This document shows, in pieces, positions 1 to 8,456 of a DNA stretch of 64,000 nt. The DNA comes from an uncultured Prevotella sp. (GTDB lineage: Bacteria > Bacteroidota > Bacteroidia > Bacteroidales > Bacteroidaceae). The position numbers were made by a program, and so were the translations under genes. The stretch spans positions 1-64,000 of the forward strand of contig UQZX01000012.1 in the NCBI GenBank assembly GCA_900545525.1, read 5' to 3'. The notes under the pieces are model-generated. The model ran no database searches, was not told the DNA's origin, and worked only from the letters and a program-made list of their open reading frames with translations. Every line of letters begins with the position of its first letter. The stretch's first letter is position 1.

Positions 1-47
1 TAACTCAATTCTATCACTATATCTTTCCGCATTTCACTTTTTTGTAG

Positions 48-55
48 TAACTTTG
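48..55 (+). promoter_or_regulatory. -7 promoter box (TAACTTTG) of rbfA
   Basis: Match to the Bacteroidetes primary-sigma -7 consensus TAnnTTTG followed by CA, 69 nt before the rbfA ATG. No convincing -33 element is seen. Start inferred about 6 nt downstream. Confidence 0.6.
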
Positions 56-123
56 CACACCAAAGAGACATATTTTCATACTGTCTACAAGGGCGGTTTC
101 ATGAGAACTTAAATATTTATGTT

Positions 124-462
124 ATGCAGGAAACAAGACAAAACAAAATAGCACGGCTCCTGCAAAAGGAGCTTAGTATGATATTCCAGTCGCAGACGCG
201 CATGATGCACGGCGTTATGGTCAGCGTTACACGTTGCAGGGTAAGTCCGGATCTTAGCATTTGTACGGCATATCTCAGCGTGTTCCCGTCGGAAAGGGCT
301 GAAGAGATTTTGAATAATATCACGGCAAACGAGAAGACCGTGCGTTATGAATTGGGCACGAGGGTGCGTCATCAGCTGCGCATAATACCGGAGCTGCGCT
401 TCTTTGTCGACGACTCGTTGGACTATATTGACCGCATAGACGAACTGTTGAAGAAAGGGTAG
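124..462 (+). CDS. rbfA: Ribosome-binding factor A
   Basis: A 112-residue protein with the typical RbfA length and layout: basic N-terminus (METRQNKIAR-like start, then LLQKELSMIF), a single KH-type domain, and the family ending RIIPELRFFVDDSLDYIDRI. RbfA binds the 30S subunit near helix 1 of 16S rRNA and assists late maturation and cold adaptation; that role comes from the family. The ATG at 124 gives the standard N-terminus, and a promoter box lies 69 nt upstream. The stop is followed after 8 nt by the permease gene, so the two are probably co-transcribed. Confidence 0.95.
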   Translation: MQETRQNKIARLLQKELSMIFQSQTRMMHGVMVSVTRCRVSPDLSICTAYLSVFPSERAEEILNNITANEKTVRYELGTRVRHQLRIIPELRFFVDDSLDYIDRIDELLKKG

Positions 463-470
463 GAGAGAGG

Positions 471-1697
471 ATGCGGTTTGCCTTTTACATAGCCCGGCGC
501 TATCTTTTTTCGAAAAAGAGCACCAATGTCATTAACATTATTAGTGGAATAAGCGTTGTAGGAGTTGCCGTGGCAACGATGGCACTGGTAGTTACGCTCA
601 GCGTCTTCAACGGCTTTCACGACCTTGTGGCAAATCTTTTCACGAGGTTCGACCCGCAGATACAGGTTGTTCCTGCAAAGGGCAAGACGGCACCTGCCGA
701 CGATCCCGTCTTGGACAGCATACGCCGTATGCCGCAGGTGGACGTGGCAACGGAGTGTGTGGAAGACCGTGCGCTTGCCATGTACAACGGCAGGCAGGCT
801 ATGATAACTCTTAAAGGCGTCGATGACAACTTTAAGGAGCTGACGAATATAACGGATATACTGTATGGCAACGGCGATTTCTCGTTGCGTGCCGCTAATT
901 TGCAGTATGGCACGGTGGGCATACGTCTTGCCGAAACACTGGGCATGAGTGCCGACTGGGACGGTTTCCTGAAGATATACGCTCCCAAGCGCGAGGGGCA
1001 GCTGGACATGGGAAACCCTATGGACGGATTTGTTGAAGACTCGCTTATTTCGCCTGGTGTGGTGTTCATGGTCAAGCAGGCGAAATACGACAAGGGGCAT
1101 GTGATAGCTCCGATAGCCTTTGCCCGGAACCTGTTCGGGCAGCAGGGCATGCTGTCGTCGCTTGAGTTAAGGCTCAAGGCGGGCAGCGACCTTGATGCCG
1201 TTAAGGCAGAGATGAAAAAGCTTGCCGGCAGCAAGTACAAGGTGCTCGACCGCTTTGAACAGCAGGAAGACACGTTTAAAATCATGAAAATCGAGAAGCT
1301 CATAGCCTACATCTTCCTTACTTTTATTCTCGTGGTGGCATGTTTCAACATCATCGGTTCGCTGTCTATGCTTATCATAGACAAGAAGGATGATGTGGAG
1401 ACTTTGCGCAATCTGGGTGCTGACGACAAAACAATATCACGTATATTCCTGTTTGAGGGACGTCTTATCTCGCTTGTCGGTGCCGTAGCGGGCATTGCCG
1501 TCGGGCTTCTGTTATGCTGGTTGCAGCAGGCTTACGGGCTTGTGGCGCTTGGGCAGAGCAGCGGCACATTCATCGTTGAGGCTTATCCCGTAAGCGTTCA
1601 TCCGGAAGATATCGTCCTTATATTTATAACGGTGATAGCTGTCGGTTGGATAGCCGTCTGGTATCCGGTGAAGAAAGTCTGCGGTAAATGTCTTTAG
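471..1697 (+). CDS. LolC/LolE-type ABC transporter permease (FtsX family)
   Basis: A 408-residue membrane protein with the LolC/E topology: a short basic N-terminus (RRYLFSKKS), one membrane segment near residues 20-45, a large periplasmic domain to about residue 270, then three C-terminal membrane segments of the FtsX permease domain. LolCDE-type systems extract lipoproteins from the inner membrane for outer-membrane delivery, and Bacteroidetes carry such permeases. No LolD ATPase is adjacent, so the ATPase must be encoded elsewhere. Starts 9 nt after rbfA. Macrolide-exporter-like permeases are the main alternative, but the N-terminal signature favours LolC/E. Confidence 0.85.
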   Translation: MRFAFYIARRYLFSKKSTNVINIISGISVVGVAVATMALVVTLSVFNGFHDLVANLFTRFDPQIQVVPAKGKTAPADDPVLDSIRRMPQVDVATECVEDRALAMYNGRQAMITLKGVDDNFKELTNITDILYGNGDFSLRAANLQYGTVGIRLAETLGMSADWDGFLKIYAPKREGQLDMGNPMDGFVEDSLISPGVVFMVKQAKYDKGHVIAPIAFARNLFGQQGMLSSLELRLKAGSDLDAVKAEMKKLAGSKYKVLDRFEQQEDTFKIMKIEKLIAYIFLTFILVVACFNIIGSLSMLIIDKKDDVETLRNLGADDKTISRIFLFEGRLISLVGAVAGIAVGLLLCWLQQAYGLVALGQSSGTFIVEAYPVSVHPEDIVLIFITVIAVGWIAVWYPVKKVCGKCL

Positions 1698-1783
1698 TTG
1701 AAGACTGTCGCCTGCTTGTGTCTTCAGATGCTGGTGCTGCCGCACGTTTACGGCAATGAAGACATTTAGCTTCCTGTATCTCT

Positions 1784-2431
1784 TTAAATCTGTCCTGATT
1801 CAACCTGCCGGACAATATGTTCCAGTTGCTTGTCGTCTCCTTCCGGATCATATTTTTTTGTAAGGCTTGCGCCGAACGCCCATGCAAAAGCCTGATAGAA
1901 GCCTGCCCGTATAGGACCGAGGAATGCTCTTATAAGTTCGTATGAAGAAGAGTTGCATTCGCGGTAGACAAGCTTTATAAGAAGCTTTCCCTGTGTGAAG
2001 GTCAGCTTTTTCATGCGCGGTGTATACTCCTTCTTGATGCTTTCCTCCACCAGTTTCATGTGCTTGTCCTTTGCCCGTTTGTTGGGAAGTGTCTGTAGAT
2101 ACTCGTATGTCTCTATTATTATGTGGTTTACTTCCTTTGCAATAGGCAGCACTTTCTTCACATTGTATACCATGCGGTTGTATGCCTTCCTCTTCTTCGC
2201 ACTTGTGAAGACGGCAGGAGGATATACATATACGTTGTTAAGCTCCACATATTGTATGCTGTCTCCCTCTACAAAGACCTTTCCCACTTTCACCATAGGT
2301 GCAAAGGTAGGGTTGTTCATGTCAACCTCGGTGTCTTCCGGATTGACATGTTTCGTGTCTTTTTGTGCATACAGTGCCGTGCATGCTTTAAGACATAATA
2401 TCAATATAATTGTGATACGTATGCTAATCAT
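1784..2431 (-). CDS. DUF4294 secreted protein
   Basis: A 215-residue protein with a signal peptide (MISIRITIILILCLKACTAL). The body is a DUF4294-like domain: VYPPAVFTSAKKRKAYNRM, a helical stretch rich in Lys/Glu, then KLLIKLVYRECNSSSYELIR and a C-terminal FYQAFAWAFGASL. Function unknown. An in-frame ATG at 2467 exists, but it lies upstream of the promoter box at 2436-2443, so the start is set at 2431. Convergent with the permease gene. The ATG is only 5 nt past the -7 box, which suggests a leaderless or nearly leaderless mRNA. Confidence 0.8.
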   Translation of the reverse strand: MISIRITIILILCLKACTALYAQKDTKHVNPEDTEVDMNNPTFAPMVKVGKVFVEGDSIQYVELNNVYVYPPAVFTSAKKRKAYNRMVYNVKKVLPIAKEVNHIIIETYEYLQTLPNKRAKDKHMKLVEESIKKEYTPRMKKLTFTQGKLLIKLVYRECNSSSYELIRAFLGPIRAGFYQAFAWAFGASLTKKYDPEGDDKQLEHIVRQVESGQI

Positions 2432-2435
2432 AATG

Positions 2436-2443
2436 CAAAAATA
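2436..2443 (-). promoter_or_regulatory. -7 promoter box (TATTTTTG) of the DUF4294 gene
   Basis: TAnnTTTG match on the minus strand, with a TTGGC in the -33 region near 2466. It lies inside a perfect 10-bp inverted repeat (2433-2442 / 2447-2456, 4-nt loop) that could also be an operator. The start codon begins 5 nt downstream of the box. Confidence 0.6.
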
Positions 2444-2510
2444 CGGATTTTTGCATAAAAAAGCCAAGAATTGGAGGGAGGGAAGTGGAAAATTAAGAAT
2501 TGAGGCAGGG

Positions 2511-2652
2511 AAATTAAGAATTAAGAGTTAAGAATTAAGAAAATATGCCTTGAGTGGTTGTATAAGTCTTATAGGTCTTATAAGTCCTATGGGACCTATA
2601 GATACTCGCCCAAGACATATTTTCTTAATTCTTAACTCTTAATTCTTAATTA
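2511..2652. repeat. MITE-like palindromic repeat, family A, copy 1
   Basis: Inverted arms at 2519-2551 and 2612-2644 (33 nt, one mismatch), built from AATTAAGAATTAAGAG-type motifs and ending in AAAATATGCCTT. The centre (2552-2611) contains GTATAAGTCTTATAGGTC. A second copy with the same core lies at 55590-55806. No ORF inside. It lies between the DUF4294 promoter and the metG stop codon. Confidence 0.85.
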
Positions 2653-2660
2653 AATAAAGG

Positions 2661-4739
2661 CTACCCCACGCAGCTTCCTGGCTTTACCTCGTGCAGCAGT
2701 GATGTGACGCTCAGTGAGCCGTCGAAGTTCTCGGCAGAGAGTATCATTCCGCAGCTTTCTATGCCCATGAGCTTGCGTGGTGCAAGGTTGGCTATGAAGA
2801 GCACGTCCTTGCCTATAAGTTCTTCGGGCGCGTAGAACTTTGCGATGCCCGAGACGATTGTGCGGTCTGTGCCGCTGCCGTCGTCTATGGTGAACTTCAG
2901 AAGTTTGTTGGCTTTCTTCACCTTTTCGCAGTTCTTGACGTGACCCACGCGTATGTCGAGTTTCTCGAAGTCCTCAAATGCCACCGTCTCCTTTATTGGT
3001 GCAGCCTTATAGTTTGCTGCCTCGTTTGCCTTTTTCGTCTCTTCGAGCTTGTTGAGTTGCTGCTCTATGGTCTCGTCCTCAATCTTCTCAAACAGCAGTT
3101 CCGGCTCTGCCAGACGATGCCCGGATGTCAGGATGTCTGTCGCACCAAGCCTGTCCCACTTGCAGTCGCTCATGTTCAGCATGTCTCTCAGCCGCTTGCT
3201 GCTGAACGGCAGGAACGGTTCGAAGGCTATGGCGAGGTTTGCAACAAGCTGCAGCGATACGTAAAGTATTGTCGCAACGCGCTCCTCAGCCTCCTTGCGC
3301 ACGGCTTCATCATCGCTCTTCATGCCTTTTGCCACTTTCCACGGCTCGCAGTCGGTTATGTACTTGTTGCCGATGCGGGCGAGGTTCATCACCTCCTTCT
3401 GTGCATCGCGGAACTTGTATATGTTCAGCAGGTCTTCAACCTTGCCCTTTACGTCCTTGAATTCCTCAAGAGCCTGACGGTCTGTGTCTGTCAGCGTGCC
3501 GCATTCGGGCACCACGCCGTCGAAGTATTTCTTCGTGAGTTGCAGCGCACGGTTGACGAAGTTGCCGTAAACGGCAACAAGCTCGTTGTTGTTGCGGTCT
3601 TGGAAATCTTTCCATGTAAAGTTGTTGTCCTTTGTCTCCGGTGCGTTTGCCGTGAGCACATAGCGCAGCACATCCTGCTTGCCCGGCATGTCGGTGAGAT
3701 ATTCGTGCAGCCATACCGCCCAGTTGCGCGATGTCGATATCTTGTCGTTCTCAAGGTTGAGAAACTCGTTTGCCGGAACGTTCTCGGGCAGGATGTATCC
3801 TCCGTGAGCCTTGAGCATTGCCGGGAACACGATGCAATGAAATACGATGTTGTCCTTTCCGATGAAGTGTACGAGTTTTGTCTCAGGGTCTTTCCACCAC
3901 TTCTCCCAGTCGTCGGGGAGCAGTTCCTTGGTGTTGGAGATGTATCCTATCGGCGCGTCGAACCATACATAGAGCACCTTGCCGTCGGCTCCGTCCACCG
4001 GAACGGGTATGCCCCAGTCGAGGTCGCGCGTCATGGCACGTGGCTGAAGGTCGAGGTCGAGCCAGCTCTTGCACTGCCCGTACACGTTGGGACGCCACTC
4101 CTTGTGACCCTCGAGTATCCACTCTTTGAGCCATTCCTGATACTCATTGAGCGGGAGATACCAGTTCTTGGTGTCTTTCAGCACCGGCTGCGAACCGCTT
4201 ATGGCACTCGTGGGGTTTATCAGCTCTGTCGGGTCGAGGTCGCTGCCGCACTTTTCGCACTGGTCGCCGTAGGCTTTCGGGTTGTGGCAGTGCGGACACT
4301 CGCCCGTTATGTACCTGTCGGCGAGGAACTGGTGTGCCTCCTCATCGTAGTACTGCTTGCTTGTCTTCTCTATCAGCTTGCCGTCTTCATACAGCTTCTT
4401 GAAGAAGTCCGATGCCGTGCGGGTGTGCATGTCTGATGTCGTGCGGCTGTATATGTCGAACGAAATGCCGAACTCAGCAAAGCTGTCCTTTATCATCTTG
4501 TGGTAACGGTCCACAACGTCCTGCGGCGTTACGCCTTCCTTTTTTGCGCGGATTGTTATCGGCACGCCGTGCTCATCGCTTCCGCAGATAAACTTCACGT
4601 CCTGTCCTTTCAGCCGGAGGTAGCGTACATATATGTCCGCCGGCACATATACACCGGCAAGATGACCGATGTGCACTCCTCCGTTGGCGTATGGAAGGGC
4701 TGCCGTAACGGTGGTGCGCTTATAGTTTTTCTGTTCCAT
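2661..4739 (-). CDS. metG: Methionine-tRNA ligase
   Basis: A 692-residue class I aminoacyl-tRNA synthetase that charges tRNA-Met. Visible features: the HIGH signature as HIGHLAG near residue 26, a zinc knuckle with CPHC and CEKC pairs around residues 150-170, the KMSKS equivalent as KISTS near residue 340, an anticodon-binding helical domain, and a C-terminal EMAP-II/Trbp111-like OB-fold domain (DIRVGHVKNCEKVKKANKLL, about residue 590 on). The C-terminal domain is typical of long bacterial MetRS. The upstream in-frame ATG at 4769 is rejected because it overlaps the promoter box at 4767-4774; MEQKNYKRTTVTAALPYANG is the normal N-terminus. Confidence 0.97.
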   Translation of the reverse strand: MEQKNYKRTTVTAALPYANGGVHIGHLAGVYVPADIYVRYLRLKGQDVKFICGSDEHGVPITIRAKKEGVTPQDVVDRYHKMIKDSFAEFGISFDIYSRTTSDMHTRTASDFFKKLYEDGKLIEKTSKQYYDEEAHQFLADRYITGECPHCHNPKAYGDQCEKCGSDLDPTELINPTSAISGSQPVLKDTKNWYLPLNEYQEWLKEWILEGHKEWRPNVYGQCKSWLDLDLQPRAMTRDLDWGIPVPVDGADGKVLYVWFDAPIGYISNTKELLPDDWEKWWKDPETKLVHFIGKDNIVFHCIVFPAMLKAHGGYILPENVPANEFLNLENDKISTSRNWAVWLHEYLTDMPGKQDVLRYVLTANAPETKDNNFTWKDFQDRNNNELVAVYGNFVNRALQLTKKYFDGVVPECGTLTDTDRQALEEFKDVKGKVEDLLNIYKFRDAQKEVMNLARIGNKYITDCEPWKVAKGMKSDDEAVRKEAEERVATILYVSLQLVANLAIAFEPFLPFSSKRLRDMLNMSDCKWDRLGATDILTSGHRLAEPELLFEKIEDETIEQQLNKLEETKKANEAANYKAAPIKETVAFEDFEKLDIRVGHVKNCEKVKKANKLLKFTIDDGSGTDRTIVSGIAKFYAPEELIGKDVLFIANLAPRKLMGIESCGMILSAENFDGSLSVTSLLHEVKPGSCVG

Positions 4740-4766
4740 AATCTTGTGATTGATAATATTTCCGTG

Positions 4767-4774
4767 CAAAATTA
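4767..4774 (-). promoter_or_regulatory. -7 promoter box (TAATTTTG) of metG
   Basis: TAnnTTTG on the minus strand, 28 nt upstream of the chosen metG start. It excludes the longer ORF start at 4769. Confidence 0.6.
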
Positions 4775-4850
4775 ATAAATATTATTGATATTTACCACCG
4801 TATCAGGCGGTTAATTGGCATGCCTGCCATAATACGGCACGGCACGATGC

Positions 4851-4887
4851 AAAAAGCGCCCGGCAACGTATTACTGCCGGGCGCTTT
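4851..4887 (-). terminator. Intrinsic terminator of the five-gene envelope operon
   Basis: Perfect 13-bp GC-rich stem (4853-4865 / 4875-4887) with a 9-nt loop. On the minus strand it is followed by a T run, 22 nt after the stop codon at 4910. Confidence 0.9.
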
Positions 4888-4909
4888 GTCTGTTATTGTG
4901 GCGTCGTCG

Positions 4910-6862
4910 TTATTCTACAATCACCTTCTTTATACTTCCGTCTGAAAGTTTTACGATGTTGATGCCTTTCTGAGGTGCAGACAGGCGTACGCCGTTGGCA
5001 TTGTAGCGTGCAACTTCCGTTGCCCCGGTGCCGTTGCTGATAGCCGTGTCAATGCCGGTTGCCGCGTCTTTTACTGCCGATATCTCGGTGTTGGTTACCC
5101 AAAGCTTGTCAGATATGTTCGTTTGTTTCGGCTTGCGGCTGATGAAGGCAACCACGTGCATGTTGTCCTTGTTCCAACCCTCGTCAAGAGTCACGCTGTA
5201 TGTGTTCTCGTAAGCATTGCCGTTCATGTTCATCGCATCGCCGTAAGGATGTGTCACAACCTTGCGCAGCACGTTGTCGTGTGTGAATTCAGGTATCCAT
5301 GAACCCTGATTTAGCTGCTTTGCCACCAGTCCGTCTTCGGTAAGGTATACCGTCAGGGCTGCGTCGGAGCCGATAAACTGGGTGAACTCGTCCAAAGTCT
5401 GTCCGGACACCTTTATGTCAAGATTTCTTGTAGCATTGTCGTATGTAGTGTTGATGGCGACAGATGCCAAAGCCGGAACATTGTTGGTGTAGTCGATAAA
5501 GTTGCTTAGATATTCTACGGCTTGGTCTTTTACGCTGGCGTTATAGGCTATGCCTAATGCCACCGGTGTCGTGTTTGGATAGGTCGTACGGTTGAACGAT
5601 GCGCTGGGATATGTGTTTGTCTGGAAGCTCATGACGTAATTTCCCTCGTTGACAGTATACTGGTCGTTTCCAGACTGCATGTCTCCGTGTATGGATACCC
5701 ATGCAATGTCGTTGCGTTTTGCAGCCACTCCTTCAAGCACACTTATGCCGAGAGGGCAGTATGTGCAGTATTGCGATGTGAAGTGCTCAATGAGTTGTTT
5801 CTGCCTCGGCATGCTTTCGGTATACACGTTGAATGCTGCCGAAGACCTGTCGTCGCTCGTTGCCTCTGTAGGCACGGCACCGTTGATAGCCTTGATATAC
5901 ATAGACAGCGAGTGTTCTCCGGTTGCCATGTCTGCCGGGATATTTACCGTGGCATTTACGTCTACGCCTTCATCGGTAAATTCGGGCGCGTTGAAGTCGA
6001 TTGAAGACACTTCGTTGCCGTCAATCCCGATACCTACCGTAAAGTTTGAAGGTACAGACTTGCCGTCACTCCATACAGCGGTGTAAGCATAGAGTTCTCC
6101 TCCTTTCTTTACAAAAGGTGCGGCATCGGTGTTTCCTATTATAAGATCGTACTTCGGATAGCCGCCTTCCTTCTCAACTATGCACTGTACACTGAGGTTT
6201 CCATAGCTGACCCCCATGCTATACCAGCCCAGCCCAGATCCGAGATTTCCGTATATATAAGTTGGCGAGACGCTTGAGCCTGCATTTACGAAAGACAGTG
6301 GATATGCCGCAGTGCCGCTGCTTACCTGCGTGTAGTCAAAGCCTACGAGATATCCGCTGACGTTGCTTGCGTCTATTGTATATGGCGTGGTCAGTTCGAC
6401 CATGTTCCATCCTGCTGAAGTAGAAACTACTTCTTGGGATACCACTTCGCTGCCGATGTTTCCGTTAGCTGTTAATTCTATTACGAATACACGCGATGCT
6501 CCTACAGGCTGGCAAAGACCAAAACGGATTGCCTTGATTTTGCCGCCGTCGAACTTGCTGCCTGCCGATATTGGGATAATGGTCGCAGCTTTCAGATTTC
6601 CAGGATATGTTGGAAGTCCTAAACCTTGGTTTGCTGCTCCGACATCATCTGTGTCATACACTCCCAATATCTTTTCGTTGTCGGCAAGCTGTATCTTCTT
6701 GCGTGCCTTCATAGGCTTCTTTATTTCGCCCGGCATTATAGCCTGGTTTCTCTGCACTATGCCTTTTTCTGCCTTTAAGACATCCTGCTTAAAACGGTCC
6801 TGGGCATTCGTTGTGCCGGCTATGAGCATGAATGCCGTCAATGTAAGTAATAATTTTTTCAT
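4910..6862 (-). CDS. Omp28-family secreted protein with thioredoxin-like motif and T9SS sorting tail
   Basis: A 650-residue protein: signal peptide at 1-20 (MKKLLLTLTAFMLIAGTTNA), an N-terminal beta-rich region, an Omp28-like domain from about residue 355 carrying HFTSQYCTYCP with C366-x-x-C369, and a C-terminal tail (ARYNANGVRLSAPQKGIN, then IKKVIVE) resembling a type IX sorting domain. Omp28 proteins are surface-exposed and have a thioredoxin-like fold; redox activity is inferred from CxxC only. Start at 6862 rather than 6886 because MKKLLL begins a clean signal peptide. Last gene of the operon, 31 nt after its upstream neighbour. Confidence 0.85.
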   Translation of the reverse strand: MKKLLLTLTAFMLIAGTTNAQDRFKQDVLKAEKGIVQRNQAIMPGEIKKPMKARKKIQLADNEKILGVYDTDDVGAANQGLGLPTYPGNLKAATIIPISAGSKFDGGKIKAIRFGLCQPVGASRVFVIELTANGNIGSEVVSQEVVSTSAGWNMVELTTPYTIDASNVSGYLVGFDYTQVSSGTAAYPLSFVNAGSSVSPTYIYGNLGSGLGWYSMGVSYGNLSVQCIVEKEGGYPKYDLIIGNTDAAPFVKKGGELYAYTAVWSDGKSVPSNFTVGIGIDGNEVSSIDFNAPEFTDEGVDVNATVNIPADMATGEHSLSMYIKAINGAVPTEATSDDRSSAAFNVYTESMPRQKQLIEHFTSQYCTYCPLGISVLEGVAAKRNDIAWVSIHGDMQSGNDQYTVNEGNYVMSFQTNTYPSASFNRTTYPNTTPVALGIAYNASVKDQAVEYLSNFIDYTNNVPALASVAINTTYDNATRNLDIKVSGQTLDEFTQFIGSDAALTVYLTEDGLVAKQLNQGSWIPEFTHDNVLRKVVTHPYGDAMNMNGNAYENTYSVTLDEGWNKDNMHVVAFISRKPKQTNISDKLWVTNTEISAVKDAATGIDTAISNGTGATEVARYNANGVRLSAPQKGINIVKLSDGSIKKVIVE

Positions 6863-6893
6863 AATTTTTTGTTTTATAATTAACACATGCTGG

Positions 6894-7601
6894 TTATCTC
6901 ATGATTTTCTTTCTTGCCGACGGCTTTCCGTCCTTTACAGTTTCATAAATGTATATGCCCTTGCCGAGCGATGACAATGCAGCCTTGTCTGCGCCTGTCA
7001 TGACGGTCTTGCCCGTTATGTCATATACATTCACGGTCGTCTTTTCACTTCCCGCAACGGCATCTATGCCTGCCGGGTCAGCGTAAATGCAGTTTACCGT
7101 CACTTCCGGACCGTATGCCTTGAACGTGTATTTGTAGTTGGGAAACTTGCCGCTTCTCGTCATAACCCTCAGCTTGAATGATATCGTGCTTGTGCCGTAC
7201 ATGCCCGTGCCAGCCGGAATCCACTCGCTGTTCAGCGGCAGTATGCCTCCCGCTGCCACGCTTCCGTTGCCTGTTGTGAACGACCCCGTTATTCCCGACT
7301 TGCACTCTTGAGGGAAGCATACCTGAAAGCTGCCGTTGGCAAGGCTCTTTACTGACACTTCTGCCGATATGTATGCCTCTGCCCCTGTGGTGTTCTTCAC
7401 CGACAGTCCGGTGGATATGTACGACGGGTCTGTGCCGAACGGGTCTTCTGTCAGCTCGCTGACATTGACCGTGCTGCCGTCGGCAATGGTGTTTCCGTTT
7501 GCGTCTACGAAGCAGAACGTGTTGTCCGCTGTCTGTGCCTGCGCCGCTGTCACGGTAAGTGTGAGGAGCACGGCGATTATAGACTTTATTCTATTTTTCA
7601 T
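6894..7601 (-). CDS. Secreted protein with T9SS-like sorting domain, function unknown
   Basis: A 235-residue protein: signal peptide (MKNRIKSIIAVLLTLTVTAAQAQ), a beta-sandwich-looking middle with two cysteines (CFPQEC), and a C-terminal tail (VNVYDITGKTVMTG, then LGKGIYIYE and KKIMR) of the same type as five other proteins in this window. The function cannot be named. It sits between two Omp28-family genes (58 nt after the upstream one, 31 nt before the downstream one). That placement suggests a partner of those surface proteins. Confidence 0.75.
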   Translation of the reverse strand: MKNRIKSIIAVLLTLTVTAAQAQTADNTFCFVDANGNTIADGSTVNVSELTEDPFGTDPSYISTGLSVKNTTGAEAYISAEVSVKSLANGSFQVCFPQECKSGITGSFTTGNGSVAAGGILPLNSEWIPAGTGMYGTSTISFKLRVMTRSGKFPNYKYTFKAYGPEVTVNCIYADPAGIDAVAGSEKTTVNVYDITGKTVMTGADKAALSSLGKGIYIYETVKDGKPSARKKIMR

Positions 7602-7659
7602 ATTCCTGTTAATTGTTTTATTTGTTTCTTATTATTAATAATAGGTGTGCGTCACGGGA

Positions 7660-8451
7660 TTATTGCACCATGCGGCATTTCGTAGCCTGTATCACGCCGT
7701 TGTCGTTGTATACAAATGCCACGACGGACATGTTCTCCGGTTTCCAGGCTGTTTCTATGCCGGCTGTGCGGACAACGGTCTTTGTCTCTCCCTCAGCCAC
7801 GCTGAAGTCCTCGCCCCATGTGCCGTTGACGGCTGCGCGGAACACGTGGTTGTGCACATATCCGGCATTGGGCTTTCCGTCGGGCATGAGCTGCATCGCC
7901 GTTATGCCGTCTTCGACCAGCCATATCTGCAACTTTCCGGCTGCCTTTTCTATGCCGAGCGCGGTGATGCCGATGTCTGCCTTGTGCCCCTCCTCATCGT
8001 AGCTGCATGTCACTTCGAGCGACAGGGGCGTGGTTTCCTGTATATATTCGTAGACAGCCGACTGCCATAAGTCGCGTGTGCAAGTCTCTCCCCTGCGCCC
8101 TATCCTGCCTGCCGGAAGGTCGGGCGAGCCTGCTGCTGCAAAATATTCGTCGCCCGTTGCCGTGCGCAGTCCCGTAACCTTATCCGTCGGATATACCGCC
8201 AGCGGACCTCCGTGTATGCCCACGGCTATGACGGCGTTGTCTCCGTATTGTTCTTTAAGCTGCTCTATCACGGCTGCGGCATTGGGACAGTTTACGCAGC
8301 GCTGTCCTGTGTACTCCTCGAGCAGCACGCACCGTTTTACCTCGGCAGGTTTCACGTAGATAAGGCGGTCTGCCTCGTCAACGGGATCGCATGCCGACAG
8401 CGTGATGCATGCCGCGCCCATTATGGCATATAATATATTTGTGAGTTTCAT
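7660..8451 (-). CDS. Omp28-family lipoprotein with CxxC thioredoxin motif
   Basis: A 263-residue lipoprotein. The lipobox is LSAC with Cys21, followed by DPVDEADR. The Omp28/thioredoxin-like domain begins LLEEYTGQRCVNCPNAAAVI with C52-x-x-C55, and continues with AVGIHGG and the strand-helix pattern of the fold. The start at 8451 is chosen over 8514 because the longer form overlaps the upstream gene and hides the signal peptide. Only 5 nt separate it from the DUF6029 stop, so translation is probably coupled. Together with the TlpA-like gene it points to envelope thiol chemistry (inference). Confidence 0.85.
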   Translation of the reverse strand: MKLTNILYAIMGAACITLSACDPVDEADRLIYVKPAEVKRCVLLEEYTGQRCVNCPNAAAVIEQLKEQYGDNAVIAVGIHGGPLAVYPTDKVTGLRTATGDEYFAAAGSPDLPAGRIGRRGETCTRDLWQSAVYEYIQETTPLSLEVTCSYDEEGHKADIGITALGIEKAAGKLQIWLVEDGITAMQLMPDGKPNAGYVHNHVFRAAVNGTWGEDFSVAEGETKTVVRTAGIETAWKPENMSVVAFVYNDNGVIQATKCRMVQ

Positions 8452-8456
8452 CTTTA

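Noticed and set aside
2940..4436. Plus-strand open frame of 498 codons opposite metG
   Set aside because: Entirely antisense to metG, no promoter or recognisable domain; Cys/Leu/Val-rich composition is typical of a shadow frame in G+C-rich third positions.
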